Positions 45,346 through 57,244 of a stretch of DNA of 64,000 nt are shown here, piece after piece. A program made the position numbers and the translations under genes. The DNA comes from Hanleya hanleyi. Lineage: Eukaryota; Mollusca; Polyplacophora; Lepidopleurida; Hanleyidae. Where the stretch lies: NCBI GenBank assembly GCA_036873755.1, contig JAVTVY010045406.1, positions 1 through 64,000 on the forward strand. The letters run 5' to 3'. How positions within the stretch are numbered: the first letter of the stretch is position 1; each line of letters opens with the position of its first letter. The notes under the pieces are model-generated. The model had not been told where the DNA came from. It saw only the letters and a list, made by a program, of their open reading frames with translations, and searched no databases.

Positions 45346-47500
45346 GTTTCAAGGGCGATATTCGATGACCCTTCTCGGCCATCATACAATGTAGATTGTG
45401 AAGATATTCGGATTTTAGCAAAATTAATTTGTAAAATGAGCCTTCTTTTTAAAATGGCTATTTCCAGTAAAGTATTCTACTTATCGTAAAATACATCATC
45501 ATTTCCGATAGAAGACCACAACAGAAAATCCATCACTCAGTTGTATAAGGTTTGGTCTAGTTCTTATCCTATTGACAGTGGAAAATTTCTTCACAAAATC
45601 GAGCAAATCCCAGTGTTAAGCTTTGAAGTTGAATTAAAAACTAAGTAATTCAATCGTCGAAATTCTGAGACAAAACTAATGTAGTACATAATGTATTAAG
45701 CAATGACACCAAATTTCAGGTCTCTAGGATTAAGATTTTTGGAGAAATGAACCATGTTCATGTGAATTAGGTGAAATCGATCAAAAAGGGGGAAAACGTG
45801 CTTAGGTTGTCTCGATCTTTGCAGTTGACGCTCAAATTTTACAAGGAAATATATATATATATTTTTCAAATGGACATCAAAGTCAAGTATTGGGAGATAA
45901 TGATTTCAAAAATTATTGTTTGGTATAGTTTCAAACTAATGTTTTTACAGTAACCCGACTTTTACGTACAGAAATGACTGAATCTCGTTCCAGGAGCTTG
46001 TTTCACACCTTTACAGTCACCCCTCGGTGAGTTGTGGGAGTGAAATGTTAGTCATTATGAGTACATGTCATAGCCCTTTTGTATATAAATAGCCGCCTCA
46101 ATACATACTCATCTCATATTTATTATTTATTTATTTATTTATACATTTAGCGCTGGAAAAGATATTCAATAAACAAAGTAATGTACCGCGAAATTCGAAT
46201 AAAACATTGAGTTGATGGGCCGCGAAATCCGAATGGGAAGCGGCCCTTAAACTACAATTTCAATCAATCAATACTCATCGCACTGATTTCAGTCATTCAT
46301 TCACTGATCATATAAAGTGATAAACGATTTCTGAAAGGGCAAGCCGGACGATGCCTAAATCCAAACCCCGACAAAGTTTTAGTCTCGTGTTTTACTTTAG
46401 TGTTATCATTACACGTAAACTATACTGTATATGTATATTTTGTAGGGCTAACTGGATTAGGTGTAGCATGGAGCCATGTCGTAAAACCGAAAATGAGATA
46501 AACGATAATGGTCTGTCGAAATTTCTGTGAATAAATGTTTTAGATAATTAAATTATATAGGGAAACAAGAAAAGGTGGGGGCTAGATAATATTTCTTCCG
46601 TCGACCCACGCTTTGCGGCAAGTCATACAATTGGTGCAAGCAGGGGATTTCCTGGTTAGGCTGTAGCCAGTAATTAGTTACCTCTACAATACACAAACGA
46701 CCAACAGGTTAATCGGCTGTCAGCGGGGGCACAATAATCTGTTCAATTTTCACACCTCTATAAGTAATTATAATCAAGTCAGGGAACTCAGGAAAATAGA
46801 TTCAAACCTTAAATTACACTATTTCGAACTGGAATTTCAAACTTTTTTTTTCAACTGAAGGAAGATAAAATCTTGAATATTGAATTTGGGTAATAAAAAA
46901 AAGTGCCGTTTTCTTCAGTCAAGAGGGTTCCGTATCCCTAAGAGAAAGACAATGAATTAAACACATTAGTGACATTAAACAGGAAGTAAGCTTACATAGT
47001 CAATAGCAAACAATTTGTAGACGTGAAACTCTTAACTATAGCTGTTATCATCATAGGAACAAGGGGAAACAAGTACGTTAATAATAATATATGGGATTAC
47101 ATCCTGCAATAGAATGTTTCTTCACGTTTGATCATTCAGGCCTACGGCCTTCGTGAGCAAACTTAGGCTCATCCTATTGTAGCGCGTTTTATTCTAGGTG
47201 TTTTACCGCAGTAAACAAGAGACTATTTCTGACTTTCATTACATATTGTGTTTGCTTTATTATCTCTATGCTGTTTATATATGCCATATATTATTATATT
47301 GGCGATAACCAATCTCTCTCATTAATCAAGTATTTTCGGTAATTCGGCTAGGTGGATTTAGTAACCTACATAAAGACATAATTTATATACCAATGCCAGG
47401 CCTCTTGGTTACTCAGACTCCTAACATATGACAGATAATGCTATATTAGTCTATAATAGTCCTCAAGGGTGAAATTCGGATCCTTTCGGAAATGAAAATG
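45346..47500. other. No recognisable gene
   Basis: AT-rich DNA with a TTTA microsatellite at about 46117-46146 and a short AT run at 45850-45864. The frame at 45771-45953 has no domain. Nothing else stands out. Confidence 0.5.
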
Positions 47501-47503
47501 AAT

Positions 47504-47716
47504 TTTCAGCAGAAATCACAGACCCTCAAAACAAGAATTTTGTGAAAGTTTAGGGTGAAGTGTCGAAATATGGGGTCTCCATACATGACCACCATGCTTT
47601 ATATGTCTTTTTTATAAAGAGCATGGCGTTAGGTATAGACCACATATTTCGACATTTCACCCTAAAAACACCCCCACTCTCCCAAAACACTTGTTTTGGG
47701 GGCCTCTGACAGAAAT
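47504..47716. repeat. Imperfect palindrome of about 213 bp (MITE- or hairpin-like)
   Basis: The left half (CAAAACAAGAATTTTGTGAA, then TTAGGGTGAAGTGTCGAAAT) pairs with the right half (ATTTCGACATTTCACCCTAA, then CAAAACACTTGTTTTGGGGG). The centre pairs CCATGCTTTATA with TATAAAGAGCATGG. The whole folds as one long hairpin with mismatches. It lies about 370 bp upstream of the TLR start codon. Confidence 0.8.
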
Positions 47717-47966
47717 ACAGGACTGTCAGCTCAATTCTTCAATACTTTTATCAGCTTGTCGCAGATTGAACTTAATGCACTAACTGCAAAGAAACAAGGA
47801 GGGATAACATGTTATTTATTAAACCGATAGAGTCAGCTACGTATTACCGCTTGTGTGTGGTATGCGCAATGCGTAGGCTGCTACTTTTGTACAGATATGC
47901 GTACAAACTGTCAAGGTTCAACTTGAAGATCTAGTATTTCCTCAAAACAAATTAAACCCCCACGGC

Positions 47967-48087
47967 TTTATATATATATATTCAGCGGCGCTATTTTACG
48001 TCATTTAAATGACATACCTTCCAGCAGCAGTATATCTTATTTGATGTTGCCTACAGTCTAGTTATACGAGGTTGTCGACAGAGAAGC
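47967..48087 (+). promoter_or_regulatory. Candidate core promoter and 5' leader of the TLR gene
   Basis: CTTTATATATATATATTC at 47966-47983 is a TATA-like element about 110 bp before the start codon. TTACGTCA at 47996-48003 resembles a CRE half site. Placement is plausible but is inference only. Confidence 0.35.
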
Positions 48088-50686
48088 ATGAAGACTCATT
48101 ATTCTGCCTTTCTTCTGAGCTCATGGCTTGGATTCTGTCTGGCCATTCCCAAAGATTTCTGCCCGCCTGTGAATGGAACTCGAGTCACATTGTCAAATCA
48201 CCAGCTTACAAACATACCTGGGAACATACCAGTAGATGCCGCATACCTGGATTTAAGCAGTAATCTTTTAAGTGTACTCAGGAACGGTTCTTTATCACGG
48301 CTCACTCAGCTCATTTCATTGGACGTTTCACGTAACGAGATCACTAAACTCGAGCCCAATGCTTTCGTTGGTCTCAACAAACTATGTTACTTAAATCTTC
48401 AGGGTAACAAACTTACTCTGACATACCAGGCCTACCCAGAAAATGTGTTCTCACCCATACAGCGACTGGGAGTTCTTCTGTTAGAAAACAATACTGTCAA
48501 CGCCGACTACAATGCAGTCAAAGCCAACTACACTATCACCAACGCTCACTCACAAGTTGCACCTAACGTTTGCTGCTATCCTGAACGGACATTCAAATAT
48601 TTACCGTATCTTCGAGAGCTCCACATCGAGGGGCAAGAAAGAACTGTCTTCGGAAAAAGCTTTCAGTCGATGTTGTCCCTGGAAGTGTTGTATGTGTCTG
48701 GGACGATAAAGACCATCGAGAATGGGACATTCCAAGCATTTAGCAACGTAAGTTTAAAGACACTGCTCATAAAAAGCGATACACCTAATTACAGTGTTGA
48801 TGCCGGGACTCTTTCACCGCTGAAGAAATTGCGGTCGTTAACAATACAGGGATATATAGGCCTTGATAAAGGATTACGTTCACTGTATGGTATACGCTTC
48901 CATAACATGACATCTTCTAAGAGGGGTAAACTCGCTTGAACCAGGAAGGATGAAGCAACCCAATTATATCCTCACGAAAGAGAACGGGCAGTACTTGGCC
49001 TCTATCTGTTCTTCCGTGGTCGACATTAGTAATAACATGATAACATCAGTAGAGACAGAATTTATGGCTCAGTTCCGCTTTCCGCAATGTTTAAAGGTAT
49101 TGCTCGCCCAACAAAATCGGTTTAACATTGGTACTTCATCCCAGGTAACATTAGAACTACTCAGGTTCATTAACTTGCGATACCTCGATGTAAATACTAT
49201 GTACAGTCCGATGACAGTGAAAGAAAAGCCTTACGTTTATCAACAGAAAGACCGTGGGAATTTGTCTGACATGGTTGTGTCATATGGTTCTCCATCTGGA
49301 GTCACAAGAGATGACATAGACGTGGAGGATGAACGTCCTGGTAATATACAGATATACGCACCACGGCATCTAGAGGTAGTGCACGCCAGTTATATGAACT
49401 ACAAACATCATTTCTTTCCACGTTCGATTAGTATTAAGAACGCAGAACATATTCGCGATTTGGACTTCTCGTATGGTGGCATTTCAAGTTGTAAATTGAC
49501 AGTTTACGGCTTGGAGTCGCTCAAAATTTTGAACGTTTCTGGCTGGAACTGTTCTGAGTTAAACCCCAACCTTTTCGAACATCTTCCTTCTCTTCAAACT
49601 GTGGTCTTGCGCAACACTAACCTCAATATTGGTCTGAAGACAGACCCTGACGCTAGGCTCTTCAGGAACCTCACAGGTTTGGAGTCCCTGGATATTTCCG
49701 GCAATGACTTGGTACGGATTCACAAAAATTTACTCTCAACGTCGCAAAATTTGAAAACTTTGATTATGGCCAAAAACAAACTTTTGAGGTTACCAAAAGC
49801 CGTTAGAAAATTGAACTCACTCAAGATGCTAGACCTGTCTTTCAATGCAATGACCTACCTTTACGATACCGATCGGAAGTGGTTGGACAGCATTCAACCA
49901 CCCGTGACCTTGATCCTTCGAGGAAATCCATGGACGTGCACGTGCCAGACTCGGAGATTTTTAAAATGGGTCTTGGAAACACAAGTGGACATTTGGGAAA
50001 TTGAAAATTTAACATGCACTTTGGAAAATGGCACAGTGGTAGCCTTCAATGCTCTGCGCCAAACTCTTAAAGATTTTGAAGTAAGCTGTATTAGCCATTT
50101 CTGGCTGATATTTTCTATCATTTCGTCCTGTGTTATCATTGTTTTGTTGATACTCACCATTGTCGCGTATCGGTTTAGATGGAATATCAAATATTGGATT
50201 TTGACAAAATTTAAACGTAGACAAGGCTATGAACCGATAGATCCACACCGTTATCGGTATGACGCTTTTGTGGCCTACAACCATCAAGATTATCAGTGGG
50301 TGGTCTTCACACTGCGCCAGTTTCTGGAGGATGGAGATGAGCAGTACTCTCTCTGCCTTCATCATAGAGATTTCCAAGTAGGGGAGAGTATTCAACAGAA
50401 CATCGCGGATGCCATCAACATGAGCAAGAAAATCATTATTGTGATAAGCAGGAAGTATTTGCAGTGTGACTGGGCGGAGTTTGAGATCCGGATGGCCGGG
50501 ATGCGGATGGTACAGGACGGTCGAGAGAACGTGATCATCGTTATAATGTTGGAGGATATCCCGGTCCGAGAGATGCCCAGGTCACTATTAAACATTTGGC
50601 AAAGCGTGACCTTCCTGCTGTTGTCCAGAGATCCTTTAGACGAGAGGCTTTTCTGGTCCAGGCTTTCCGAAGCCATGAAACGTTGA
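48088..50686 (+). CDS. Toll-like receptor, single exon, with one frameshift
   Basis: Toll-like receptors are membrane sensors that signal through a cytoplasmic TIR domain to MyD88-type adaptors. The ATG at 48088 starts a signal peptide (MKTHYSAFLLSSWLGFCLA), followed by leucine-rich repeats (AAYLDLSSNLLSVLRNGSL and similar). The second part (from 48950) has more LRRs, an LRR C-terminal cap (GNPWTCTCQTRRFLKWVL, 49920), a membrane segment (about 50090-50176: FWLIFSIISSCVIIVLLILT) and a TIR domain with box 1 YDAFVAYN (50258), box 2 LCLHHRDFQVG (50350) and box 3 FW (50648). The first frame ends at TGA 48937-48939 while the LRR sequence continues in the next frame from 48911, so one indel lies between 48911 and 48936. 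Without it the product would be about 860 residues, normal for a TLR with one cysteine cluster. It is either a recent pseudogene or a sequencing error. Box 2 lacks the usual proline before glycine. Confidence 0.9.
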
Positions 50687-51185
50687 TTTGCAACAGTTGA
50701 ACTTACATGCCGTTTATAATAATAATAAGTAGCGTCAATGTCAATCTTCAAATATGATATGCCAAAGTGGGAAACATTCAGGACCGATAATTGTGCGGCA
50801 TATTTCTGTCCAAAGACATTATTCTTTGTTCCAAGATGACCTTAGTTTTTATTTCAAGACGAAATTTTAGTCTGAGACAGTGAAAAAATGTTAACCAAGA
50901 ATGCAAGTGAGCAGAAGAGACAGTCACATGTGACTACACGAACTCATGACAGCACTAAGCACATGTATGTGTTTACGAGATAAAACTTACCTTCCGCAAA
51001 CTATTTAAAAAATAATTGTTTATAATTTTAACATTCCTGTTTACTCCCTGTGAAATTGAGAAACCAATATCAGGCCATGTTATATTCGAGCCTAGTGTAG
51101 AATGATCTTTGTGGCTGACATTATTATGCAAAGGTTATCGTGACTGGCAGTCTGTGCTTGTCTCTGCTCATCCAGTTAACTCACG
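50687..51185. other. TLR 3' flank, no gene
   Basis: AT-rich. It begins with ATAATAATAATAAG shortly after the stop; a canonical AATAAA close by is not evident. No coding sequence is seen. Confidence 0.5.
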
Positions 51186-51189
51186 TGGA

Positions 51190-51790
51190 TGTGGCTCTAA
51201 ACGTGCAACCTAAGCTCATTTGATCGAACCAGAGCTGTGTACAACAAACTGAAATGGAATACACTGTCCCTAATCGGATCCGGCGATAAATCTTTCAGTC
51301 AGTGCATGTGTTATAACACAGACTGTGTATTCAAAAGCGCTTTATGGGTGTGAATTACGGTATTTGGATAAGGTTGATGTCTTAATGTTAGAAAGAGCCC
51401 AGAGGTGGACATCCATACAAACTAACAAAATCTAAACTGCCTAAACTCGGCTAAACTGACAAGATCAGTGTTTTGGATTTCTAGATTGAATAACGATAGA
51501 AAGTGTGCTCGACACACACAAATATGTTTTTCTTAGGTCGATTGTGTCGTTTACGCTGTAAAAAAATAGTTTTAACACGACTGTATAGTTTTTGTTTCTC
51601 ATATTCGAAATGCGCAAACAAGACAGATGAGATTATCCCTGGTATTTTTAGAATCTTGAAGAGATATGATTTGTATGATTTTATCTCTGCGAACTCAATG
51701 AATGCATCTTCCAGTACCCGGACAAATGAAGGAGAATTGTCAGACAAACTGTCCATGAGCATGAGCAACGGGAATGGTTACTGAGGATGA
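51190..51790 (+). pseudogene. 5'-truncated relic of a LINE related to that at 38.8-45.0 kb
   Basis: The segment around 51325-51410 translates to pieces of the RT C-terminal motif (ALWV-type followed by VDVLMLERAQRW), matching LYGCELWYLSTVDILMLERA of the larger element. 51523-51560 gives FLGRLCRL and 51650-51690 RILKRYDLYDFIS. Frames are broken repeatedly. It ends with a GNGY-type segment matching the sequence around 44310 of the larger copy. Confidence 0.75.
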
Positions 51791-52250
51791 CACCGGACAT
51801 ACATGTAGCTCCGGCGGGGCCTTTCTCTACTTTATGACATCAAACCCCCGCTCCAAGTCATTCACAAGCCGTAGTTTGTTGAAAAAATGCTGAACGACTC
51901 ATGCTGTTAGTTACAAACAATAAACTATTTCGATTCGGCACGATCTGATCTTTATATTCCGGTCTTGTTTGTCAGAACTGTGCAGTTTTAGTTTCACGGG
52001 AGACCAAAACTCAGAACGCGCATACAGAAACCGGGGGTCGTTGTGTCGCGTAATCTGCACCCAGAGCAGTTACGAGTAGTTCAAAACGGACGTGGTCGCT
52101 CTGACTTCGGTGGATCGTGAAGAAGAACTGGACAGTTTCTGATAAACAAAAGCTGACAAAAGGCAAACCGTTGAATTATTTCATTGTTTGTGAAGTATGA
52201 GCTGTCCAAAATTTATCCAACAACTATGGCTAAAATTTATCCAATAAAAT
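51791..52250. other. No recognisable gene
   Basis: No domain or repeat was recognised in this stretch. Confidence 0.4.
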
Positions 52251-52720
52251 TCGCCCCCTCCCCTTCTAATTATTTTTCTTAACCCTTGAGCCAGGGGGCT
52301 GAAATACACTATACCCTTGTGTCAAGCTCTACCAGAAAATGTAAAACAAAAACCAAGATGGCCGCTTTGATGACGCCAGAGTAAGGTAATTTTCAAAAAC
52401 TGCCTTTTGGCCCGATTTTTCGGTAAAAGTGTTCGAATTTTTCATTTATGCAATTTTACCGCACAAACAGCGTGATAAATTAGTAAATATTAATGTGATG
52501 TGAAATAAAATAGTTTTTACCGACTTTTCATCGTGGAAAAGCAGAAATTTTGAAGAAAAATGACGAAAATATCATTTTCCCATGATCCCCAACTCAGAGG
52601 GTTATGCAAATAGGCTCAAAACGACCCCATTATGATAAAATATAAAGTTACGGAGTGTCAGCTCTCAATTTGTTGTCATTCCGGAGATAACACAGAAAGT
52701 TTGATAGGGTTTGATGCCAG
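52250..52720 (-). repeat. Dispersed repeat, copy 2 (relative of 1780-2262)
   Basis: Read on the minus strand it parallels 1780-2262: CTCCGGAATGACAACAAA, GGGGTCGTTTTGAGCCTATT, GATCATGGGAAAAT, then TTTACATTTTCTGGTAGAGC. The CRE pair of copy 1 is reduced to GATGACGCC next to AAGATGGCCGC at about 52357-52377. Confidence 0.65.
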
Positions 52721-53285
52721 GCCTTGTAGGGTTAGAGTACTGGGTCCTCCTGCCCACACACACTCTAGAAATTGTCTTTATACAGCTAAAGTATGGCTCA
52801 TAGCTTTGGTAATTTCTTCAGTATAAACCTGTACGTTGTCAAGATTTTCAGATTAAAAAAAATAATTTAAATTTTAATTTAAATTTTTCAAATGCTATTT
52901 TAAAAAAACAACGTTCAATTTATCATAACTTACTTCAGTATTTCCTGTAGAAGAAAACTCCAACAGGAAATCAGTGTCCCAGTTTTATCAATTTTGCCCT
53001 AGTTCTCATTCTATTGAAATTTAATGAAATATTTTTGTTACCAAAATCGAGCAACTCACAATTTTGAACTTTGAAGTTGAATTAAATGTCAATAGAATAA
53101 GAACTAAACCAAAATTGGCAGAACCGAGCCAAAGATTTCCTGTAGGAGGTTTCTTTTACAGGAAATGATGATGTAAGTTATAATAAGTTGAACACTTTTT
53201 TTGAAAATAGCGATTTGAAAAACCTACAGATTCACAGGGAATCCTTAAGGAATGCGCTTTCAACAAATATTTACATTATCATAGA
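52721..53285. other. No recognisable gene; two inverted, near-identical short blocks
   Basis: TCCTGTAGAAGAAAACTCCA (about 52946) with following AGGAAATCAGTGTCCCAGTTTTATC, and the region near 53120-53165, are approximately inverse to each other around AT-rich DNA (both contain TTTCCTGTAG and ATAACTTA/TAAGTTATAA). The block could be an imperfect foldback. Confidence 0.35.
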
Positions 53286-53289
53286 TATA

Positions 53290-53740
53290 AGGCTAACTTT
53301 TAGCTGTATAGCGTCTGGTCCGTCATTCATAATTCAGCCGTCGTCCATTAAAGAATGTCCGTGTCGATAATCCAAAGACCTATTCCATATTCCATGTAGC
53401 AGCATTAGCACCAAATTCAAAAAGACAATCATAGTATACATAAACATAGGCTAGTTTCCTGCAAGAGAGAAGCGGTCAACAGTTTTCAATGATGCCGGCA
53501 AGAAATCATGCTGTTCAAAAAATATCAAATCCGTATCGCTGATCAGTATTCTTAATCCATATTATATTCGTTGTAAAGTCGTCATCTAGAGAATGATGTA
53601 TCTCTTTGATTGTGATTGTGTTCATATGAGCACCATGAGGATCTTGAAGTACATCGGTTCATACGGCCCCAAGTCCCGATTTAAGTGGAATTAGACACAA
53701 GTTACGAAAAGTAACGCCGAAGATCTTGCACGCTACGCTC
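53290..53740 (+). repeat. Dispersed repeat, fullest plus-strand copy
   Basis: It runs from about GCGTCTGGTCCGTCATTCAT (half A) to AAGATCTTGCACGCTACGCTCG (half B). The inverse copy is at 57615-58060; partial copies are at 24805-25290 and 31060-31520. No coding potential. Possibly a MITE or SINE family; ends are not defined. Confidence 0.75.
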
Positions 53741-53759
53741 GTATTTTGCTATCAGCATA

Positions 53760-54545
53760 CGATATGTATCTCCAAATTTGAGTAACTTTAATTGGAGGCG
53801 CTTGGTCCCACTGAAATATTACTGTGCAGAAAGGGATAGTTTACGATGTCGAAATTATAATCATCTCTAGTGTCATAAAGTCGACGCGAGAGAATGCCCG
53901 CTTCATTTTTGTAGAGATATATGTCTAAATATGATGTGCCGCTATCTGTAGTCTCCTTCAAATCCAGTGAAGGTGGATATATATCCTTAAATGCGCCAGT
54001 TATATAGCGATTATCCACAGCGAGAAGATCGTATATAGCGTTTGGTGAATGAGAAGGAACGAGATTTGAATTGATCGATTTTTGAAAGCGCCTGCATATA
54101 GGCATATTCATAAGAGAACAGACATAGATCAGCCAACAGAGGTGCACAATTAGTACCCATTGGAATACCTATATGCTGTTGATATATTGTGTTGCCAAAT
54201 TTCACATAGATATTTTTAATGATGTTTTCAAGCAACTCTATAAACAAAGAAACATCCCATGAATGATATATCTTGTATGTAGTAGAGCTAAAGAATGCTT
54301 TATGGCTTCTGACATTAATATATCCACAATCAGTTTTCTTGAACACAGATACTATTAACCAACTGAGACGGTCAAGAAGGTCCTGATGAGGGATTGTAGT
54401 GTAGAGAGACGAGAAATCCCATGTGGAGACATGTCTGTACGGTAGGGGACCTTTAGCATCAAGTTCTTCCGTAAGATATTTTGAGTTTTTGAAGTCTTTA
54501 TGGGGAACAGAAACCTTTTTCTTGGAGAAAAAAACATTTAAAAAG
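53760..54545 (-). pseudogene. Penelope-like retroelement RT fragment, frameshifted
   Basis: Minus-strand pieces in order: a segment reading DFSSLYTTIPH-like in one frame near 54400, then FKKTDCGYINVRS, QQHIGIPMGTNCAPLLADLC (about 54150), KRYI and DLLAVDNRYI split across a frameshift near 54020, then SYLDIYLYKNEAGILSRRLYD and a YPFLHSNI end. These are RT motifs A to C of a widespread invertebrate Penelope-like group. There is no start and no linked endonuclease, and at least two frameshifts are present, so it is a dead fragment abutting the repeat at 53290-53740. Confidence 0.75.
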
Positions 54546-54800
54546 GTCGCTTAGATTAGCAAATCAGGATTTTCCTACTTATATTTGTGATGTATTCTAC
54601 CCGGATATGTTTCAGACCAGGCTTTATTTATGTTGGAGAGACTTTGAGAGAGGCAAAGGTTTCTGGAAATTTACTAATTCACTATTGGGAAATATAGAGT
54701 ATGCAAATGTGGTAAAAGACACTGTTTTGACTACTGCTAAACAGTAATCCGAAATGGATCACACTATAGAATCCATGGAAACTTTTGATTTTTATACAGT
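54546..54800. other. No recognisable gene
   Basis: Between two retroelement relics. A YVGETLREAKV-like reading near 54630 was considered and not accepted as a GIY-YIG domain. Confidence 0.35.
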
Positions 54801-54804
54801 ACAG

Positions 54805-55020
54805 TTTGACATCAAGCATTTTTGTTAGAAATAAGGGGTAAAGCAATAGCTTTTTTCATCTAGACTCAAAGGGGAGAGGGAAAGTGTTGAGAGAGAAATT
54901 ATTTAAAAAAAGAGCAGCTGGATGAACTACCAAATCTATCTTCAGCTTTGCCGATTGAGTTGGAAGCAGCCAAAGAGCAATTGGAAAATCTGAAGACAAA
55001 TAAATCTTGAATGAAATTCT
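54805..55020 (+). pseudogene. L1/Tx1-like LINE linker fragment
   Basis: Plus-strand codons read RGKAIAFSSRLKGERESVER and, after a small frame change, KKEQLDELPN followed by LEAAKEQLENL. This resembles the charged endonuclease-RT linker of L1/Tx1-type LINEs (rgk.i.yss..kk......l...i..le). No RT motif remains downstream. Confidence 0.4.
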
Positions 55021-55179
55021 CAACTGGTAAAGCCGAAAGTGTGTAGGGAACTATAGACAATGCAAAATTGGGGACAATGTGTTACAAAATGTACTCGCAT
55101 TCGCTCTTTAACAGAACTGAACAATATGGTAATGCTCTATTCCATCTTATATTCATATAACCAAGTCTTACGCGTACAT

Positions 55180-55500
55180 GTACACAGTCAAACTAATGGT
55201 GATGGCTATCACCAAAAATAGGCGACGACAATAAATGGTGATGAGTTAGTCATCACCATATTCCATCAGCAGCATTATATGGTGATGGCCATCGCCATTT
55301 ATTGGCGATTATTTCATCGCCATTCATTGGCGATGACCAGGTCCTATCGCCATAAAATGTACACTAATGGCTCGTCGTCATTTATTGGTGATGACCAGGC
55401 TCTATCATCAACACCAATAAATGGCGATGAAACTGTCTTCGCCAAGAAATGGCGACGACTGGGCCTCGTCATCAATAGATGGCGATGGGGCATAACAACT
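55180..55500. repeat. Array of hairpin motifs built on ATGGCGATGA/TCATCGCCAT
   Basis: At least a dozen forward or inverse copies of a 9-10-bp motif (TGGCGATGA, with TGGTGATGA variants) occur in 320 bp. Neighbouring copies form stems: GGTGATGA-GTTAG-TCATCACC (about 55239-55259) and TGGCGAT-TATTTC-ATCGCCA (about 55302-55321). Spacers contain CCAGG(T/C)(C/T)CTATC. Confidence 0.75.
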
Positions 55501-57240
55501 TGTCTAACTGCGCAAGTGATTTACAATAAACTGATTGTTCCCGATTCTGCCCTCGAACGATCCCGGGACACTGTGGTTGAAGTAGTTTCAGCTTGACTGT
55601 CAATTTGGATTCCTACCAGTGCGGGTCGACTCAGTATATCCTACGTTATTCTGCGAGACCGCGCGGAGTGTAGGAAATCTAGGTCGGTGATGGCTCAATA
55701 TTTGCGGGTGAGCCATGATATTCGAAATAACTGGATACTGAATGATGGTAAACTTATCTCTTAAAAATACCAGATTTGTGTCTCAAGGTTGCTTTTTGAT
55801 TGATGGATTCATCTGATTTAACAAAAATTGCGGCGGTCCTCTGACATGTGGGTTTCTAGCCCGTGTCGAAAGAAGCTGTAGCTCAAACCAGTTTCCTGTA
55901 TTCATAAAAACAACTTATCGCTCTGGGGCTCAAACTCATCGTGGCCGTGAAACCCTAATTATATAATCTGACTGGAAGCTGGGTTAATCACTCCTGAATG
56001 ATCTACATAAGTAAATTAGAAAACTGTTTTTATAGAATATGACTGGAGGGGAAGGAAATAACGCAGGTCACACACAGGCCCAATCCACCGCAGTACGTGT
56101 GGTTGTCATTGGTTGCATTTCGAGCAAAAACACACAAGGAAACACATACAGTCATCCGCTGTAAGTAGATTAATTTTTTTATTTATTCATTAATAGGAGG
56201 AGACAACAGACACGAAACCCAGTAACATACTTCTATAAAACGTTGTAGAGTGCAACGTATGGAAATAAATACAACAAAAACTGTGTATGGCAGAGTAACG
56301 AAGAGCAAAGAATAATTTAATAACTCCACTGTCTGATTGTATCAATCTATATCTGATTCACGACTTGCATTTATATGGCTAAATTTACGACTTCTAACAA
56401 CAGTGTTTGTGTACACATTCTTCACATGCCAAAGCGCATGCGTATAGACCATAAAACAGTTTCTAACCACATGGAGATCATAAGTACGGAATATGGTAGA
56501 ATACAGGCTTAATAATAATCGGATAATAAATCGGCATTATTGAAATAAACAGTCTCGATGTTAGATCTCGGGCAGATTAAATAAAATCTGGTCAGATTAC
56601 GGTCAGGTTAACAGTTCTTAGCAATAGTTCTTAGTTTTTAGATTTTCAAACCTCAATCTTCACATCCGGCGTTTTCACGTATATACAATTCAATGGAAAC
56701 CAAATTGTCGCTAGTTGTGATTGTTTTCAATGATAGCATGCACACCATTCTGTTTCAGATATCGTAACCAGATATATGTGTATTACTGAAAATGCTCACA
56801 AAGGACATAATAATATATGTCAATAGTCGATCTCAAATGAAGAAAGAAGCAACTTTCTCTTTTGACCCCTCAGATTAGAAAGTCCTAAAACGCGATGGAT
56901 CTGATCAGCTATATCTCTGCTCGATTCAAGTAGCGAAGTGACAACGGCAGACAGTGAATCATTGGAGGCACTCATTAACCTTCTTTAAATTTAACGATTA
57001 CTTTTTTTCAATCTGCGATAATCTTTTTCATGGCAGAAACATGATATTGGGGGAAGAAGCCTTACACCACTTTTTAAAGAATAGAAGTCTTGGACAGTAA
57101 GAGAATACCTCCACTTATAAGAGCTGCCAAGATCAGCAGAACGTGTGGATAATGAGATCAAAGGCTGGGGCAATCTAATATTCTCTCGGGCGCGATGGTG
57201 TTTCACTCGGACTATTGATCTAATTGATTAAGTCGGGGTC
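55501..57240. other. No recognisable gene
   Basis: AT-rich DNA. The open frame spanning 55279-55596 covers the hairpin array and is not considered coding. Nothing else is recognised. Confidence 0.45.
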
Positions 57241-57244
57241 CTTT

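Noticed and set aside
54600..54680. Possible GIY-YIG endonuclease (IYVGETLREAK reading) on the plus strand
   Set aside because: The reading is short, lies on the strand opposite to the adjacent Penelope-like RT, and the further GIY-YIG residues are not visible.
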